Virus record (IMG/VR): IMGVR_UViG_3300046816_000538
Coordinates: 1-28,757 of that record
DNA length: 28,757 bases
Reading direction: 5' to 3' (one strand)
Origin: a virus
Shown in pieces: positions 1 to 6,462 of the stretch. The notes under the pieces were generated by a model. That model made no database searches, had not been told where the DNA came from, and saw only the letters and a list, made by a program, of their open reading frames with translations. Position 1 is the first letter of the stretch. The number at the start of each line of letters is the position of its first letter. A program made the position numbers and the translations under genes.

Positions 1-73
1 CGACATGTACGGCAACGTGGCCTACAACCCCAAGTTCTTCGTGGCCTGGAAGCAGCTCACGGCGCTCACTTGA
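1..73 (+). CDS. 3' end of an unidentified gene
   Basis: Only the last 23 codons are inside the window, in frame from base 2 and ending at TGA 71-73. The visible C-terminus contains YGNVAYNPKFF followed by VAWKQLTALT. Its position ahead of small virion-type genes on the same strand suggests a structural protein, possibly a capsid or other head protein. The fragment is too short to assign a family. The reading frame is inferred from the stop position and from the palindrome and ribosome binding site of the next gene that follow directly. Confidence 0.55.
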   Translation, partial: DMYGNVAYNPKFFVAWKQLTALT

Positions 74-97
74 GACCGATTGCAGGTCGGCCCGGAG

Positions 98-126
98 GTA
101 TGTCGTGCCAATTTGGCACGACATAC
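98..126. repeat. Dispersed palindrome copy 1
   Basis: Perfect inverted repeat with two 14-base arms around a single central T. Both half-sites are the GTCGTG variant (ATGTCGTGCCAA). It fills the gap between the stop at 73 and the gene starting at 144. The right arm is followed at once by an AAGGAG ribosome binding site (130-135), so a transcript would carry a stable hairpin just 5' of the start region. Confidence 0.93.
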
Positions 127-143
127 AAAAAGGAGCTACTCGC

Positions 144-323
144 GTGCCCTACAAGATCGCCAAGACCGGCGGTGGTTTCAAGGTTACCAGCCCGAACCAT
201 CCGCATGGCTTCAGCAAGAAGCCGCAGTCCAAGGAGCAGGCCATCAAGCAGGTGGTCGCCATCAAGATCAACTCCGGCGAGGACGAGGTCGGCAAGAAGA
301 TTGGCGTCAAGAAGAAGGGCTGA
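144..323 (+). CDS. Small basic protein, 59 aa
   Basis: I do not recognise a family. The start is GTG at 144, chosen because AAGGAG (130-135) lies 8 bases upstream; an upstream in-frame GTG at 105 lies inside the palindrome and has no ribosome binding site. The product is lysine-rich, with PNHPHGFSKKPQSKEQAIKQ in the middle and a strongly basic end (GKKIGVKKKG). The middle resembles short phage proteins whose sequence keeps a conserved SKKPLSKEKAxxQ-like pattern, but I cannot name a function. The next gene starts 6 bases after the stop, which suggests co-translation. Confidence 0.75.
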   Translation: MPYKIAKTGGGFKVTSPNHPHGFSKKPQSKEQAIKQVVAIKINSGEDEVGKKIGVKKKG

Positions 324-329
324 TCTCGC

Positions 330-683
330 ATGGCCAAGACGATCGGCATCTCCAAGGCCAAGGGCTGTTGCGCAGGGGCGAACATCCCCGACCTAGACGG
401 CCTGGCCGCGAAGATCGGCGGGAGTGCCGAAGGCGATTCCTATTGCACCATGTGCGGCGAGCGGGGCCACAAGGCCACGGCCCACGCGGGCGGCAAAGCC
501 TACGTCCGCGACTGTACCACGGCCGGCGAGCCGGAGGAGGGCGAGTCCGGCCCTTCTGGCGAGGCCCTCAAGGGCGATCGGGATTCCCAGAATGGGTGGC
601 CCGACAACGCCGCCAACGTGACCGGCAGCGAGAAGTACGAGCGGCCCGGCGGGATCGAGATCCGCGTGGCCAAGACGAAGTGA
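330..683 (+). CDS. Zinc-knuckle-like small protein, 117 aa
   Basis: The N-terminal half has a possible zinc knuckle: C39-x2-C42-x4-H47-x4-H52, the retroviral CCHC spacing with His in place of the last Cys. A further Cys lies at 62. The remainder is acidic and Gly-rich and probably disordered, with a basic end. A nucleic-acid-binding role is possible from the motif alone but unproven. It lies between a small basic protein and a putative structural protein on the same strand. The ribosome binding site is weak (GAAGAAGGGC upstream), so translation may depend on coupling to the previous gene. Confidence 0.72.
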   Translation: MAKTIGISKAKGCCAGANIPDLDGLAAKIGGSAEGDSYCTMCGERGHKATAHAGGKAYVRDCTTAGEPEEGESGPSGEALKGDRDSQNGWPDNAANVTGSEKYERPGGIEIRVAKTK

Positions 684-711
684 CCCCGTTTTCATCCCGG
701 AGATTTGACCT

Positions 712-1344
712 ATGCCTCGCATGGAATCTCCCCCGTTCGTTCGCGGGGGCACCTTCTACAGCGGCGGGACCATCAGCACCCCGGTGTCCGGCGACTACCT
801 CGGCGGCTACAACTACGAGGGCATGGAGTTCGAGTACGAAGACTCGCAGCTCCCCAACGGCGGCTACGGCACCGGGCTCAACGTCCGCGTCCGCGTGGTC
901 CGCAACTCCACCGGCGGCCCGGTCCTGCCCGGCCAGCTCGTCACGCTCAACGCGGTGCAGCGGGTATTGGACCTGGCCACGGTGCTGCCCGGCACCAACG
1001 CCGACTCGATCGCCAGGACCACGGCCAGCCACGCCTTCCCGGCGGACGAATTTTTGCCCACGGCCGGCGTGCCCAACGGCGATCTCTTCTACGTGGTGGT
1101 CGCCGGCCCATGCCTGGTGAAGTCGGCCGCCACCGGCACCCCCACCGTGTCCGTGGACGGCAAGATGGTCGGCGGCACCATGGCCGGCACCACCTCGGTG
1201 GACGCTGGAGGCGTCGTGGTGCAGGACACCAGCGGTGCCACCACGGCCCTGGCCAACCAGATCCAGAATGCCATCGGCCGGGCCATGTCCGCCCTCACCT
1301 CCGGCCAGACCAGCACCCCGGTCCTGGTCAACATCGGCGCCTGA
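712..1344 (+). CDS. Putative virion structural protein, 210 aa
   Basis: ATG 712 follows a GGAG at about 700. The protein is rich in Gly, Thr, Val and Ala and has few Cys or Lys. It looks like an all-beta capsid-decoration or head-associated protein. Notable segments are FVRGGTFYSGGTISTPVSGD near the N-terminus and an Ala/Gln-rich stretch (TTALANQIQNAIGRAMSAL) near the C-terminus. No enzymatic motif is visible. It is the last gene before a strong intrinsic terminator (1373-1411), so it probably closes a transcription unit. The structural call rests on composition and context, not on a recognised family. Confidence 0.65.
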   Translation: MPRMESPPFVRGGTFYSGGTISTPVSGDYLGGYNYEGMEFEYEDSQLPNGGYGTGLNVRVRVVRNSTGGPVLPGQLVTLNAVQRVLDLATVLPGTNADSIARTTASHAFPADEFLPTAGVPNGDLFYVVVAGPCLVKSAATGTPTVSVDGKMVGGTMAGTTSVDAGGVVVQDTSGATTALANQIQNAIGRAMSALTSGQTSTPVLVNIGA

Positions 1345-1372
1345 GCTACACTTGAGCAATCAAGCTACCTTC

Positions 1373-1411
1373 GCCCCGTCCGTCACCATCAATGACGGGC
1401 GGGGCTTTTTT
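1373..1411 (+). terminator. Intrinsic terminator after the 712-1344 gene
   Basis: A 13-bp GC-rich stem (1373-1385 with 1393-1405, one G-T wobble) with a 7-base loop is followed directly by six Ts (1406-1411). This is a classic rho-independent terminator and ends the transcription unit containing the upstream structural genes. Confidence 0.92.
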
Positions 1412-1430
1412 CATTTCAAGGAGGTCATGA

Positions 1431-1874
1431 ATGCTCACGATTCTCATCGCCGCAGCCATCGTCTGCCAGGACCAGGAATGGACGCCGAAGACGGAGCCCC
1501 TGCCCGACGAGCTGCCCAGGATCGACCTGGAGTTCGCCCTGGCCGTGGAGGATTCGATCGGCCGCAGGGCCATTACGCCCGAGCCCTACAGGACGCTCAT
1601 AAAGCTCCAGGGAGGCCGCTGCTGGCGCTGCCGGCAGGTTTTCACCGGGAAGCTGGAGCGGCTCGTCAGGGACGATCCTGGGGCTTCCAGGTGGCTCATG
1701 CGGGGGCGATGGGATGGGGACCTGGAGATTGCGGTGCGGTGCAACACGATCCTGCGAAATCTGAACACGTGCACCTTGTGCAAGGGTACGGGCGTGCTCA
1801 GCAAGTACTACGATCAAGTGTGTTGGGCGTGCAAGGGCCACGGCACAATGTGGCACTTCTGGATCGACGACTGA
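1431..1874 (+). CDS. DnaJ-type zinc-motif protein, 147 aa
   Basis: The start at 1431 is supported by AAGGAGG (1418-1424) 6 bases upstream. The first dozen residues are hydrophobic (LTILIAAAIV) and could be a signal or membrane segment. Three Cys pairs follow: C64-x2-C67, then CTLCKGTG (C114, C117) and CWACKGHG (C131, C134). The latter two match the CxxCxGxG zinc-binding repeat of DnaJ, but there is no J domain. A zinc-binding scaffold or protein-binding role is likely; the exact function is unknown. The ParB-like protein at 12148-13362 ends in a similar motif. The gene lies directly downstream of a terminator, so it needs its own promoter or read-through. Confidence 0.75.
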   Translation: MLTILIAAAIVCQDQEWTPKTEPLPDELPRIDLEFALAVEDSIGRRAITPEPYRTLIKLQGGRCWRCRQVFTGKLERLVRDDPGASRWLMRGRWDGDLEIAVRCNTILRNLNTCTLCKGTGVLSKYYDQVCWACKGHGTMWHFWIDD

Positions 1875-1887
1875 GGACATCTCGACA

Positions 1888-2778
1888 ATGGCCGAACGTT
1901 CATATTCGCTGGCCGTGCTCCGGTTCCCCGGCATGAACCAGGAGCATCCCGCGTCCTCCGGCTGGGTGATCGAGCACATGCGGAAGTGGCTGACCGACCC
2001 CCGCATCTCGCGGGTGTTCCACCTCCGCAAGTCGGACACCCCGATCACCATGGTGAGGAACCTCCTGGTGCAGAAGGCGCTGGAGGAGAATGCCGACTAC
2101 ATCCTCATGATCGACGCCGACATGCAGCCCGACGTGGAGCCCGACGGCAAGCCCTTCTGGGATACGGCCTGGGAGTTCATGATGGAGCGGCGGGAGCGCG
2201 AGGAGATGGCCAGGGGGATGATGCCTATCTCCGAGGAGGACTTCTTCCGGCTCAACCCCCCCGCCACCATTGCCGCCCCCTACTGCGGGCCTCCGGCCGA
2301 CGAATTGCCCTACGTGGCCCGCTGGCTCCAGAAGGAGGGCAATGCCGCCCAGCACCCCAGGCCCTATACGTTGCAGCTCTACGATCGTGACCACGCCTCG
2401 GAATTTTCCGGCATCTTCGAGGTGGCGGCGCTGCCCACGGGCCTGATCCTCTACGACGCCAGGGTCTTCAAGCGCCTGCCCAGGCCGTGGTTCGAGTACG
2501 AATGGACCGACGAATCGCGGTCGCAGAAGGGCTCGACCGAGGACATCTTCCAGACCCGCAACGCCTCGCTCCTGGGCATGCCCCAGTTCTGCGCCTGGGA
2601 CTGCTGGGCGGGCCACATCAAGACCAAGGTGGTCCGCAAGCCCAGGTCGCTCAATGCCGTGGACGTTCCCAACGTCCTGGCCGATGCCATCCGGAAGGGA
2701 GGACGGGGCGGCTACAAGTTCACGATCATGGGCTCGCCCGAGGACGTGCCGGGCAGGCCGTCACAGGCTGGACATTGA
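1888..2778 (+). CDS. GT-A-type glycosyltransferase-like protein, 296 aa
   Basis: The segment DYILMIDADMQPD (DxD at residues 76-78) after a hydrophobic strand is the metal/nucleotide-sugar binding signature of GT-A glycosyltransferases. The preceding PITMVRNLLVQKALEENA matches the helix normally before that strand. The C-terminal half is rich in Trp, Tyr and Arg (RPWFEYEWTDE, CAWDCWAGHIK) and would form the acceptor side. No membrane segment is visible, so it is likely cytoplasmic. In phages such enzymes modify DNA, virion proteins or host glycans; which applies here is unknown. AGGA lies 9-10 bases before ATG 1888. A strong terminator follows at 2816. Confidence 0.8.
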   Translation: MAERSYSLAVLRFPGMNQEHPASSGWVIEHMRKWLTDPRISRVFHLRKSDTPITMVRNLLVQKALEENADYILMIDADMQPDVEPDGKPFWDTAWEFMMERREREEMARGMMPISEEDFFRLNPPATIAAPYCGPPADELPYVARWLQKEGNAAQHPRPYTLQLYDRDHASEFSGIFEVAALPTGLILYDARVFKRLPRPWFEYEWTDESRSQKGSTEDIFQTRNASLLGMPQFCAWDCWAGHIKTKVVRKPRSLNAVDVPNVLADAIRKGGRGGYKFTIMGSPEDVPGRPSQAGH

Positions 2779-2815
2779 CTAATCGTTTTCCGAGATTATC
2801 GAAATACGATGCGAC

Positions 2816-2850
2816 AAAAGCGGGGTTTTTGGCCCCGCTTTCTTTTTTTT
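2816..2850 (+). terminator. Intrinsic terminator after the glycosyltransferase gene
   Basis: The 9-bp stem AAAGCGGGG / CCCCGCTTT (2817-2825 with 2833-2841) has a TTTTTGG loop and is followed by C and eight Ts (2843-2850). It is a textbook rho-independent terminator closing the left-end plus-strand unit. Confidence 0.94.
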
Positions 2851-2861
2851 CGTCGTTAATC

Positions 2862-2890
2862 TTGACAATGGAAAATACGGCGTTTATAGG
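2862..2890 (+). promoter_or_regulatory. Sigma70-type promoter for the 3050 gene
   Basis: TTGACA (2862-2867, perfect -35) is followed after exactly 17 bases by TATAGG (2885-2890, 4 of 6 to TATAAT). It lies just downstream of a terminator and reads toward the gene at 3050, leaving a leader of about 150 bases. It is the clearest host-type promoter in the window. Confidence 0.75.
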
Positions 2891-2935
2891 TATTAACAGG
2901 CACATTGAATTGGACGCAATCAGTTCAGCATGCCC

Positions 2936-3027
2936 GAGTCCCCGGAGTGGACTCCCGCCAGCAGCTCCGAGAAGAGTCCTGCTAGTCTCGCCGTCCACAC
3001 AACGCCGAGAAGAGTCTTTCTAGTCTC
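2936..3027. repeat. Leader repeats: GAGTCC hairpin and a 23-base direct repeat
   Basis: A perfect inverted repeat GAGTCC / GGACTC (2936-2941 with 2949-2954) is followed by two near-identical copies of CCGAGAAGAGTC-N4-CTAGTCTC-type sequence, 2967-2989 and 3005-3027, 38 bases apart. The GAGTC core recurs in both. The repeats lie between the promoter at 2862 and the start at 3050, so they may be operator sites or a structured leader. There is no gene in 2779-3049. Confidence 0.7.
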
Positions 3028-3049
3028 ATGACACGGAGATTTCCCCGCA

Positions 3050-3367
3050 ATGGAGCGCATCAAGCCGGTCACGGCGCCGGGCGTTGCTGTCTGTCGCCAT
3101 CACTGCACCTCTGAACACCAGTTCTCCAGCGACGAAGTGGAGTTCCTGGCCGCAATCGAGGAGTTCAAAAAGACTTCGGGCAAGAAGTTCCCCACCTGGA
3201 CCGATACGCTGAAGGTCATCCTGTCCCTCGGCTACCTCAAGATGGATCGTGCCACCCCGGCGCACAGCGACGTGCCCGAGCCCTTCCACGAAGACGAACT
3301 GGTGGACCTCTACGGCGAGATCCCCAGCAGTTGGTTCGACCTGCCGACCGGCCTGGCCGGCGCCTGA
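3050..3367 (+). CDS. Small planctomycete-type hypothetical protein, 105 aa
   Basis: The central segment EFLAAIEEFKKTSGKKFP followed by TWTDTLKVILSLGY resembles a pattern I associate with many short planctomycete proteins (FxxAIExYKRxxxRxFPTWSEVLEVLxxLGY). That is recall, not a search. The N-terminus holds CRHHCTSEHQF, a possible metal site. The C-terminus is acidic. It is a single-gene unit with its own promoter (2862) and a repeat-bearing leader, and it ends at the palindromic terminator at 3398. GGAG lies 11 bases before the ATG. Isolation on its own promoter is typical of a regulator or host-derived accessory gene; the function is unknown. Confidence 0.72.
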   Translation: MERIKPVTAPGVAVCRHHCTSEHQFSSDEVEFLAAIEEFKKTSGKKFPTWTDTLKVILSLGYLKMDRATPAHSDVPEPFHEDELVDLYGEIPSSWFDLPTGLAGA

Positions 3368-3397
3368 ACCCGTCCCTACGATTAATCCCGAAGCAGC

Positions 3398-3436
3398 AAA
3401 AGGTATGTGGTGCCAAATTGGCACCACATACCTTTT
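3398..3436. terminator. Dispersed palindrome copy 2, extended into a bidirectional terminator
   Basis: This copy has perfect 19-base arms around a central A (3417). The outer arms are AAAAGG and CCTTTT, so each strand reads a stable hairpin ending in four Ts. It lies between the convergent genes ending at 3367 (plus) and 3442 (minus), where a bidirectional terminator is expected. Both half-sites are the GTGGTG variant. Confidence 0.88.
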
Positions 3437-3441
3437 AAGCG

Positions 3442-3726
3442 TCAGTCCTTCTCGGTAAGACTAGGCCCGGATCCAGGTTGCGTCGCATCAGCATCAAAGC
3501 CTACGCCTGGACGTGGCCGCTCCGCCATGCAGTGCTGGCACACCCAGCCCTCGTGGGTGTACTCGTACCAATCATCGGGGCGGTTCTTGCGGCATTCCAC
3601 GCAAATCCGGACCTTGGGCTCCCACTCCTGAAACCCGCTCGGCTCGTACTGGGTAAGTCGTCTCTGTGTGCCGTAGAGCGGGATCTTCTTGACGGGCTTC
3701 GCTGGCTTCTTCTCCGGCTTGCTCAA
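3442..3726 (-). CDS. Zinc-ribbon small protein, 94 aa
   Basis: Two Cys pairs, C42-x2-C45 (ICVECRKNR) and C63-x2-C66 (WVCQHC), form a zinc ribbon. A Lys/Pro-rich N-terminal arm and an acidic disordered tail flank it. The start is taken as TTG at 3726, which overlaps the stop of the upstream SLOG gene (3723-3725) and is preceded by AGGGA. An extended open frame up to 3927 lacks conserved features and lies under the SLOG gene. It is the last gene of the leftward operon before the palindromic terminator. The role is unknown; DNA or protein binding is possible. Confidence 0.7.
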   Translation of the reverse strand: MSKPEKKPAKPVKKIPLYGTQRRLTQYEPSGFQEWEPKVRICVECRKNRPDDWYEYTHEGWVCQHCMAERPRPGVGFDADATQPGSGPSLTEKD

Positions 3727-4058
3727 GCATCCCTCCAGTCGAAGATCTTCAGGCCCCTGGCAACGGCCGCCATAGCCATGTCGTTCGTGCCTCGGCCGCC
3801 GGGGAACAGGGCCACGGCGTCGGCATAGGACGCCATCTGTCGGTTGCGGATCGGGCCTGCCGAGCGCCCGTAAGCCGTCCAATCGGCGTGAAACAGCTTG
3901 ATCGGAATGCCATGCTTTTTGGCCCAACGCTCGCCGCCTGCGTCGGCACCCATGGCTCCGCCCGAGACAACCTCGGTCACGCCTTCAATCGAAGACAGCC
4001 TCCCGAAGTCGTCTTCGGTGAGGCTGTAGTCCCTTCCTCCGGCGACGATCAGCTTCAT
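3723..4058 (-). CDS. SLOG-fold (DUF2493/YspA-like) protein, 111 aa
   Basis: MKLIVAGGRDY at the N-terminus, VVSGGAMGADAGGERWAKK (residues 30-48) and the GGRGTND segment (87-93) form the Rossmann-like nucleotide-binding pattern of the small SLOG family (DUF2493, related to DprA/Smf and LOG proteins). These proteins bind nucleotides or nucleotide-derived ligands. Members occur in phages and in defence-associated loci, with poorly known functions. ATG 4058 is chosen over an upstream TTG because AGGAG lies 5 bases before it. The preceding glycosyltransferase gene ends 8 bases upstream, and the following zinc-ribbon gene overlaps its stop. Confidence 0.85.
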   Translation of the reverse strand: MKLIVAGGRDYSLTEDDFGRLSSIEGVTEVVSGGAMGADAGGERWAKKHGIPIKLFHADWTAYGRSAGPIRNRQMASYADAVALFPGGRGTNDMAMAAVARGLKIFDWRDA

Positions 4059-4066
4059 TGCCTCTC

Positions 4067-4945
4067 CTAGCAAGACGGGTGGTCGTGGTCGTGATGATGG
4101 TGGTGGTGTCGGTCGTGGTGGTGATGGTGATCATGGTGGTGCCGGGGGCCATGATGCGGACCCCGACTATCGGCTGGCGACTTCGCCCCTAGCCACCTGG
4201 CGTTGTCCTGGGCCTTCGGTTCGGGGCCGAACCGCTTGGTGGTCCGTCCGCACCAGTTGGCCCCGTGCGTGCCCTTCTCCGACTCCAGGTGGAGCACGAT
4301 GACTTCGGGCAGGAGCTGGCGGTAGCGGCGGTCCCACTGGAGCGAGAACTGATGGTCGGTTCTGGCGGCGTCCTGGTGGCTCGTGGGATACTGCCGCACG
4401 TGCATGTTGTGCTGGATCAGCTCCGAGCCGTGGAACAACTGGAAGAAGCCGATCGGGGTGTAGCCGTGGAGCGAGCTGACCAGCCTGGACATGGGCTTGT
4501 AGTTGGGGTGCCACCAGTAGCCCAGCTCATGGGTGTGGTTGTCCCAGCGGTCCACGTACTGCTTGAACGCCTTCCATTCGTCCCAACCCACGATGGACTG
4601 GCGATCGCAGCCGTAGATGCAGCGCTCGTCCAGGTCGGCCCAGCCGAGCATCTGCTTGAACTGGCGGGGCAGCACGACGTCGGCGTCCAGGTGGAGAATC
4701 CACTCGTTGGCGCTCAACTGGTCGAAGCCCCGATTGATCAGCCGGGCCTTGTTGAAGGGGCCGCCCCGCTTGTGGTCTTCGGAGAGGACGTGCCGGACGT
4801 TGTGCTTGCGGCACACGGCCCGCGTCTCCTCGTCCGAAGGGTCGGTCACGACGATCATGTCGTCGATCACCGGGAGGTTTTCCGGGAGCGTGGCAGCCAG
4901 GAAGTCGGCGTAGCCCACGCAGACGGTCACGACTTCAACCTTCAT
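4067..4945 (-). CDS. Family 2-like glycosyltransferase with His-rich tail, 292 aa
   Basis: Residues 1-120 form a GT-A core: strand MKVEVVTVCVGY, nucleotide-side segment IVVTDPSDEETRAVCRKH and EWILHLDADVVLPRQF with DxD at 87-89. The aromatic C-terminal half (WDEWKAFKQYVDRWDN, YWWHPNY) would bind the acceptor. The last 32 residues (261-292) contain 18 His with Asp and Arg, a tail unusual for the family that is likely to bind divalent metal. ATG 4945 overlaps the upstream stop (ATGA), giving translational coupling. It is unrelated in detail to the glycosyltransferase at 1888-2778. The target (DNA, virion or host surface) is unknown. Confidence 0.83.
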   Translation of the reverse strand: MKVEVVTVCVGYADFLAATLPENLPVIDDMIVVTDPSDEETRAVCRKHNVRHVLSEDHKRGGPFNKARLINRGFDQLSANEWILHLDADVVLPRQFKQMLGWADLDERCIYGCDRQSIVGWDEWKAFKQYVDRWDNHTHELGYWWHPNYKPMSRLVSSLHGYTPIGFFQLFHGSELIQHNMHVRQYPTSHQDAARTDHQFSLQWDRRYRQLLPEVIVLHLESEKGTHGANWCGRTTKRFGPEPKAQDNARWLGAKSPADSRGPHHGPRHHHDHHHHHDRHHHHHHDHDHPSC

Positions 4946-5337
4946 TTCCCGTCGTCCTTGTCGTCGTCGGCGTCGGGCAGGAAGTCCGGGAACGGCACCG
5001 GCCTGCCCTCGTCGATCGCCAGGTCGTTGGCCTTGTGGATTTTCTTGAGAGTGCGATGGGCGAGGTTGCGCTGCTCGGCAAGCAGCTTGTCTTCCTCGGC
5101 CGCACGCTGGCTCTTGCGCCATTCGTTCCAAGCGTAGATCGTGCCGCCGATGAGCAGCGCGCCCCACGTCTGGATTACGTTGGGATCGGGGAGCCATTCG
5201 GCGGGCGGCGGGCCGGCGGCGAACAAAGCCTGGTGCCTCCATGGTATGGACGCAATTCCTGCCTTCCATGCGGCGACGACGACGAACCCCGCACTGGCCA
5301 CTTTGGCGACGAGATCTTCCATTATTGTGGTGTTCAC
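4942..5337 (-). CDS. Two-helix membrane protein of the lysis region, 131 aa
   Basis: Hydrophobic segments at about residues 12-32 and 54-71 are followed by a charged, helix-prone region (RKSQRAAEEDKLLAEQRN) and an acidic end (DADDDKDDGK). The start is taken as GTG 5337, which overlaps the stop of the holin-like gene (GTGA); ATG 5322 is the alternative, and neither has a clear ribosome binding site. The position after a peptidase and a holin-like gene suggests a second holin, an antiholin or a spanin-like component. Membrane location is well supported; the exact role is inferred from context. Confidence 0.68.
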   Translation of the reverse strand: MNTTIMEDLVAKVASAGFVVVAAWKAGIASIPWRHQALFAAGPPPAEWLPDPNVIQTWGALLIGGTIYAWNEWRKSQRAAEEDKLLAEQRNLAHRTLKKIHKANDLAIDEGRPVPFPDFLPDADDDKDDGK

Positions 5338-5564
5338 GGCTTGCTCGGGAAGAATCGCCGGTAGGCAAACGCCCCGGCCACGAAGGCGGCCGGCATGCCC
5401 ACTAAGATGACCGGCCGCTCCCACTTCGGAGAAGCCACGACCACCAGGGCGAACACGAGGAGCACGGCTGCGAACAGGAGTTCCGTTGCGTAGTTGGCCG
5501 CAGCGGACAACACCGGCCCGAGGAACGCCTTGATGATGGCGAGCACAGCCATTAACTGCACCAT
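5334..5564 (-). CDS. Holin-like small membrane protein, 76 aa
   Basis: The protein is almost entirely hydrophobic, with three likely membrane helices (about 3-24, 27-45 and 52-70) and a short basic tail (YRRFFPSKP). Size and topology fit class I holins, which form the inner-membrane lesion that releases endolysin. It starts one base after the stop of the cysteine-peptidase gene and overlaps the next membrane-protein gene by 4 bases, so the three are probably co-translated. No specific holin family is recognised; a generic small membrane protein remains possible. Confidence 0.68.
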   Translation of the reverse strand: MVQLMAVLAIIKAFLGPVLSAAANYATELLFAAVLLVFALVVVASPKWERPVILVGMPAAFVAGAFAYRRFFPSKP

Positions 5565-5565
5565 G

Positions 5566-6462
5566 TCAGATTAGCCTTGTTAGCAACTTGGATGACATCG
5601 CCTTCTTGGGGGCGAAGCCGGGTGTGAAAGCCAGGGTGGTCGAATCACCCTCGGCGATAATCTCGGCGAGTGCGTCAAGATCGGCCCAGAACGACCAGCT
5701 CGGCTGATCGAGATCGGTCGGGCCGGTGGGCTGATTCGGCCCCCAGGACTGGAGCACCAGGCCGCCGGGCCTATCCGATCGATATCCGGCGATCCCCATG
5801 CAGTGGCCCCATCGCCCCTGGAGGCGGCAGAAGCCCTGCTTGTCCCGCTCCATGGTGAAGCCACGGGCGGTCGAAATCGTACAAGGATGGCCGGCCTGGA
5901 GCGCGGCGATCATGTCGTCTACTGACGTGATCATGGCGCCCTGGAGCAGCCGGTTCTTGGCGATGGCCTTGAACGTGTCCGGCAGCCCCGTCCTACCCCA
6001 CTGCTTGGCCCGCCGTCCGCTGTAGGTCTGCTGGTCGGGCTGCATGTCGCCGTAGCACAGCACGCCCATGGTCATGGCGGCCTTGAGCATCGCGCTGCCG
6101 TAGCAGCCGTCGCCGAAGCCCAGCATGTTGCCGGCCTCGCGCCCGCAGGCGTAGAAAGCCTCGGTGCAGGTGCGGTGGATGTCCGAGACATCCAGCTCGC
6201 CCGAGAATGCCTGTACCGTCTGGAGCAGGTCGTGGGCGTGGCCGTGGCCGAAACTCTCGCAGTCCCCGATCTGCTGGGCCGGATAGTCGGGGGCGCCGCT
6301 GAAGACTTCCTTCCAGCACTTGTACAGCAGGACCGACTTCGTCCGATCCGCCGTCAGGCCGGGGGCCGCCTGGTAGAGCGTGGGGATGGACGACTGCACC
6401 AGCGGCCGGGACGGCGCATTCGGGGTCCAGCCGCACAACGGAGTCGGGTCGAAATCAGGCAT
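5566..6462 (-). CDS. Papain-like (C1-type) cysteine peptidase, candidate lysin, 298 aa
   Basis: The order of catalytic motifs is that of papain-fold peptidases: QQIGDCESFGHG (oxyanion Gln at 63 or 64, nucleophile Cys68), GRWGHCMGIAGY (His220), then LVLQSWGPN (238-241), where papain has NSWG. The usual Asn is Gln here. No signal peptide is seen. Its place between a Pro-rich membrane protein and a holin-like gene makes it a candidate peptidoglycan-degrading endolysin, but a host-interaction or maturation protease is possible. ATG 6462 overlaps the upstream gene by 8 bases; GGGAG lies 11 bases before it, and an upstream GTG at 6480 is less likely. Confidence 0.78.
   Translation of the reverse strand: MPDFDPTPLCGWTPNAPSRPLVQSSIPTLYQAAPGLTADRTKSVLLYKCWKEVFSGAPDYPAQQIGDCESFGHGHAHDLLQTVQAFSGELDVSDIHRTCTEAFYACGREAGNMLGFGDGCYGSAMLKAAMTMGVLCYGDMQPDQQTYSGRRAKQWGRTGLPDTFKAIAKNRLLQGAMITSVDDMIAALQAGHPCTISTARGFTMERDKQGFCRLQGRWGHCMGIAGYRSDRPGGLVLQSWGPNQPTGPTDLDQPSWSFWADLDALAEIIAEGDSTTLAFTPGFAPKKAMSSKLLTRLI

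Noticed and set aside
80-1120. 346-codon plus-strand frame across the first small genes
   Set aside because: Arg/Gly/Pro-rich shadow translation that crosses the palindrome and four genes with good starts; no ribosome binding site.
1900-2616. Antisense open frame under the glycosyltransferase
   Set aside because: Composition is a mirror of the GC-biased coding strand; no ribosome binding site or motif.
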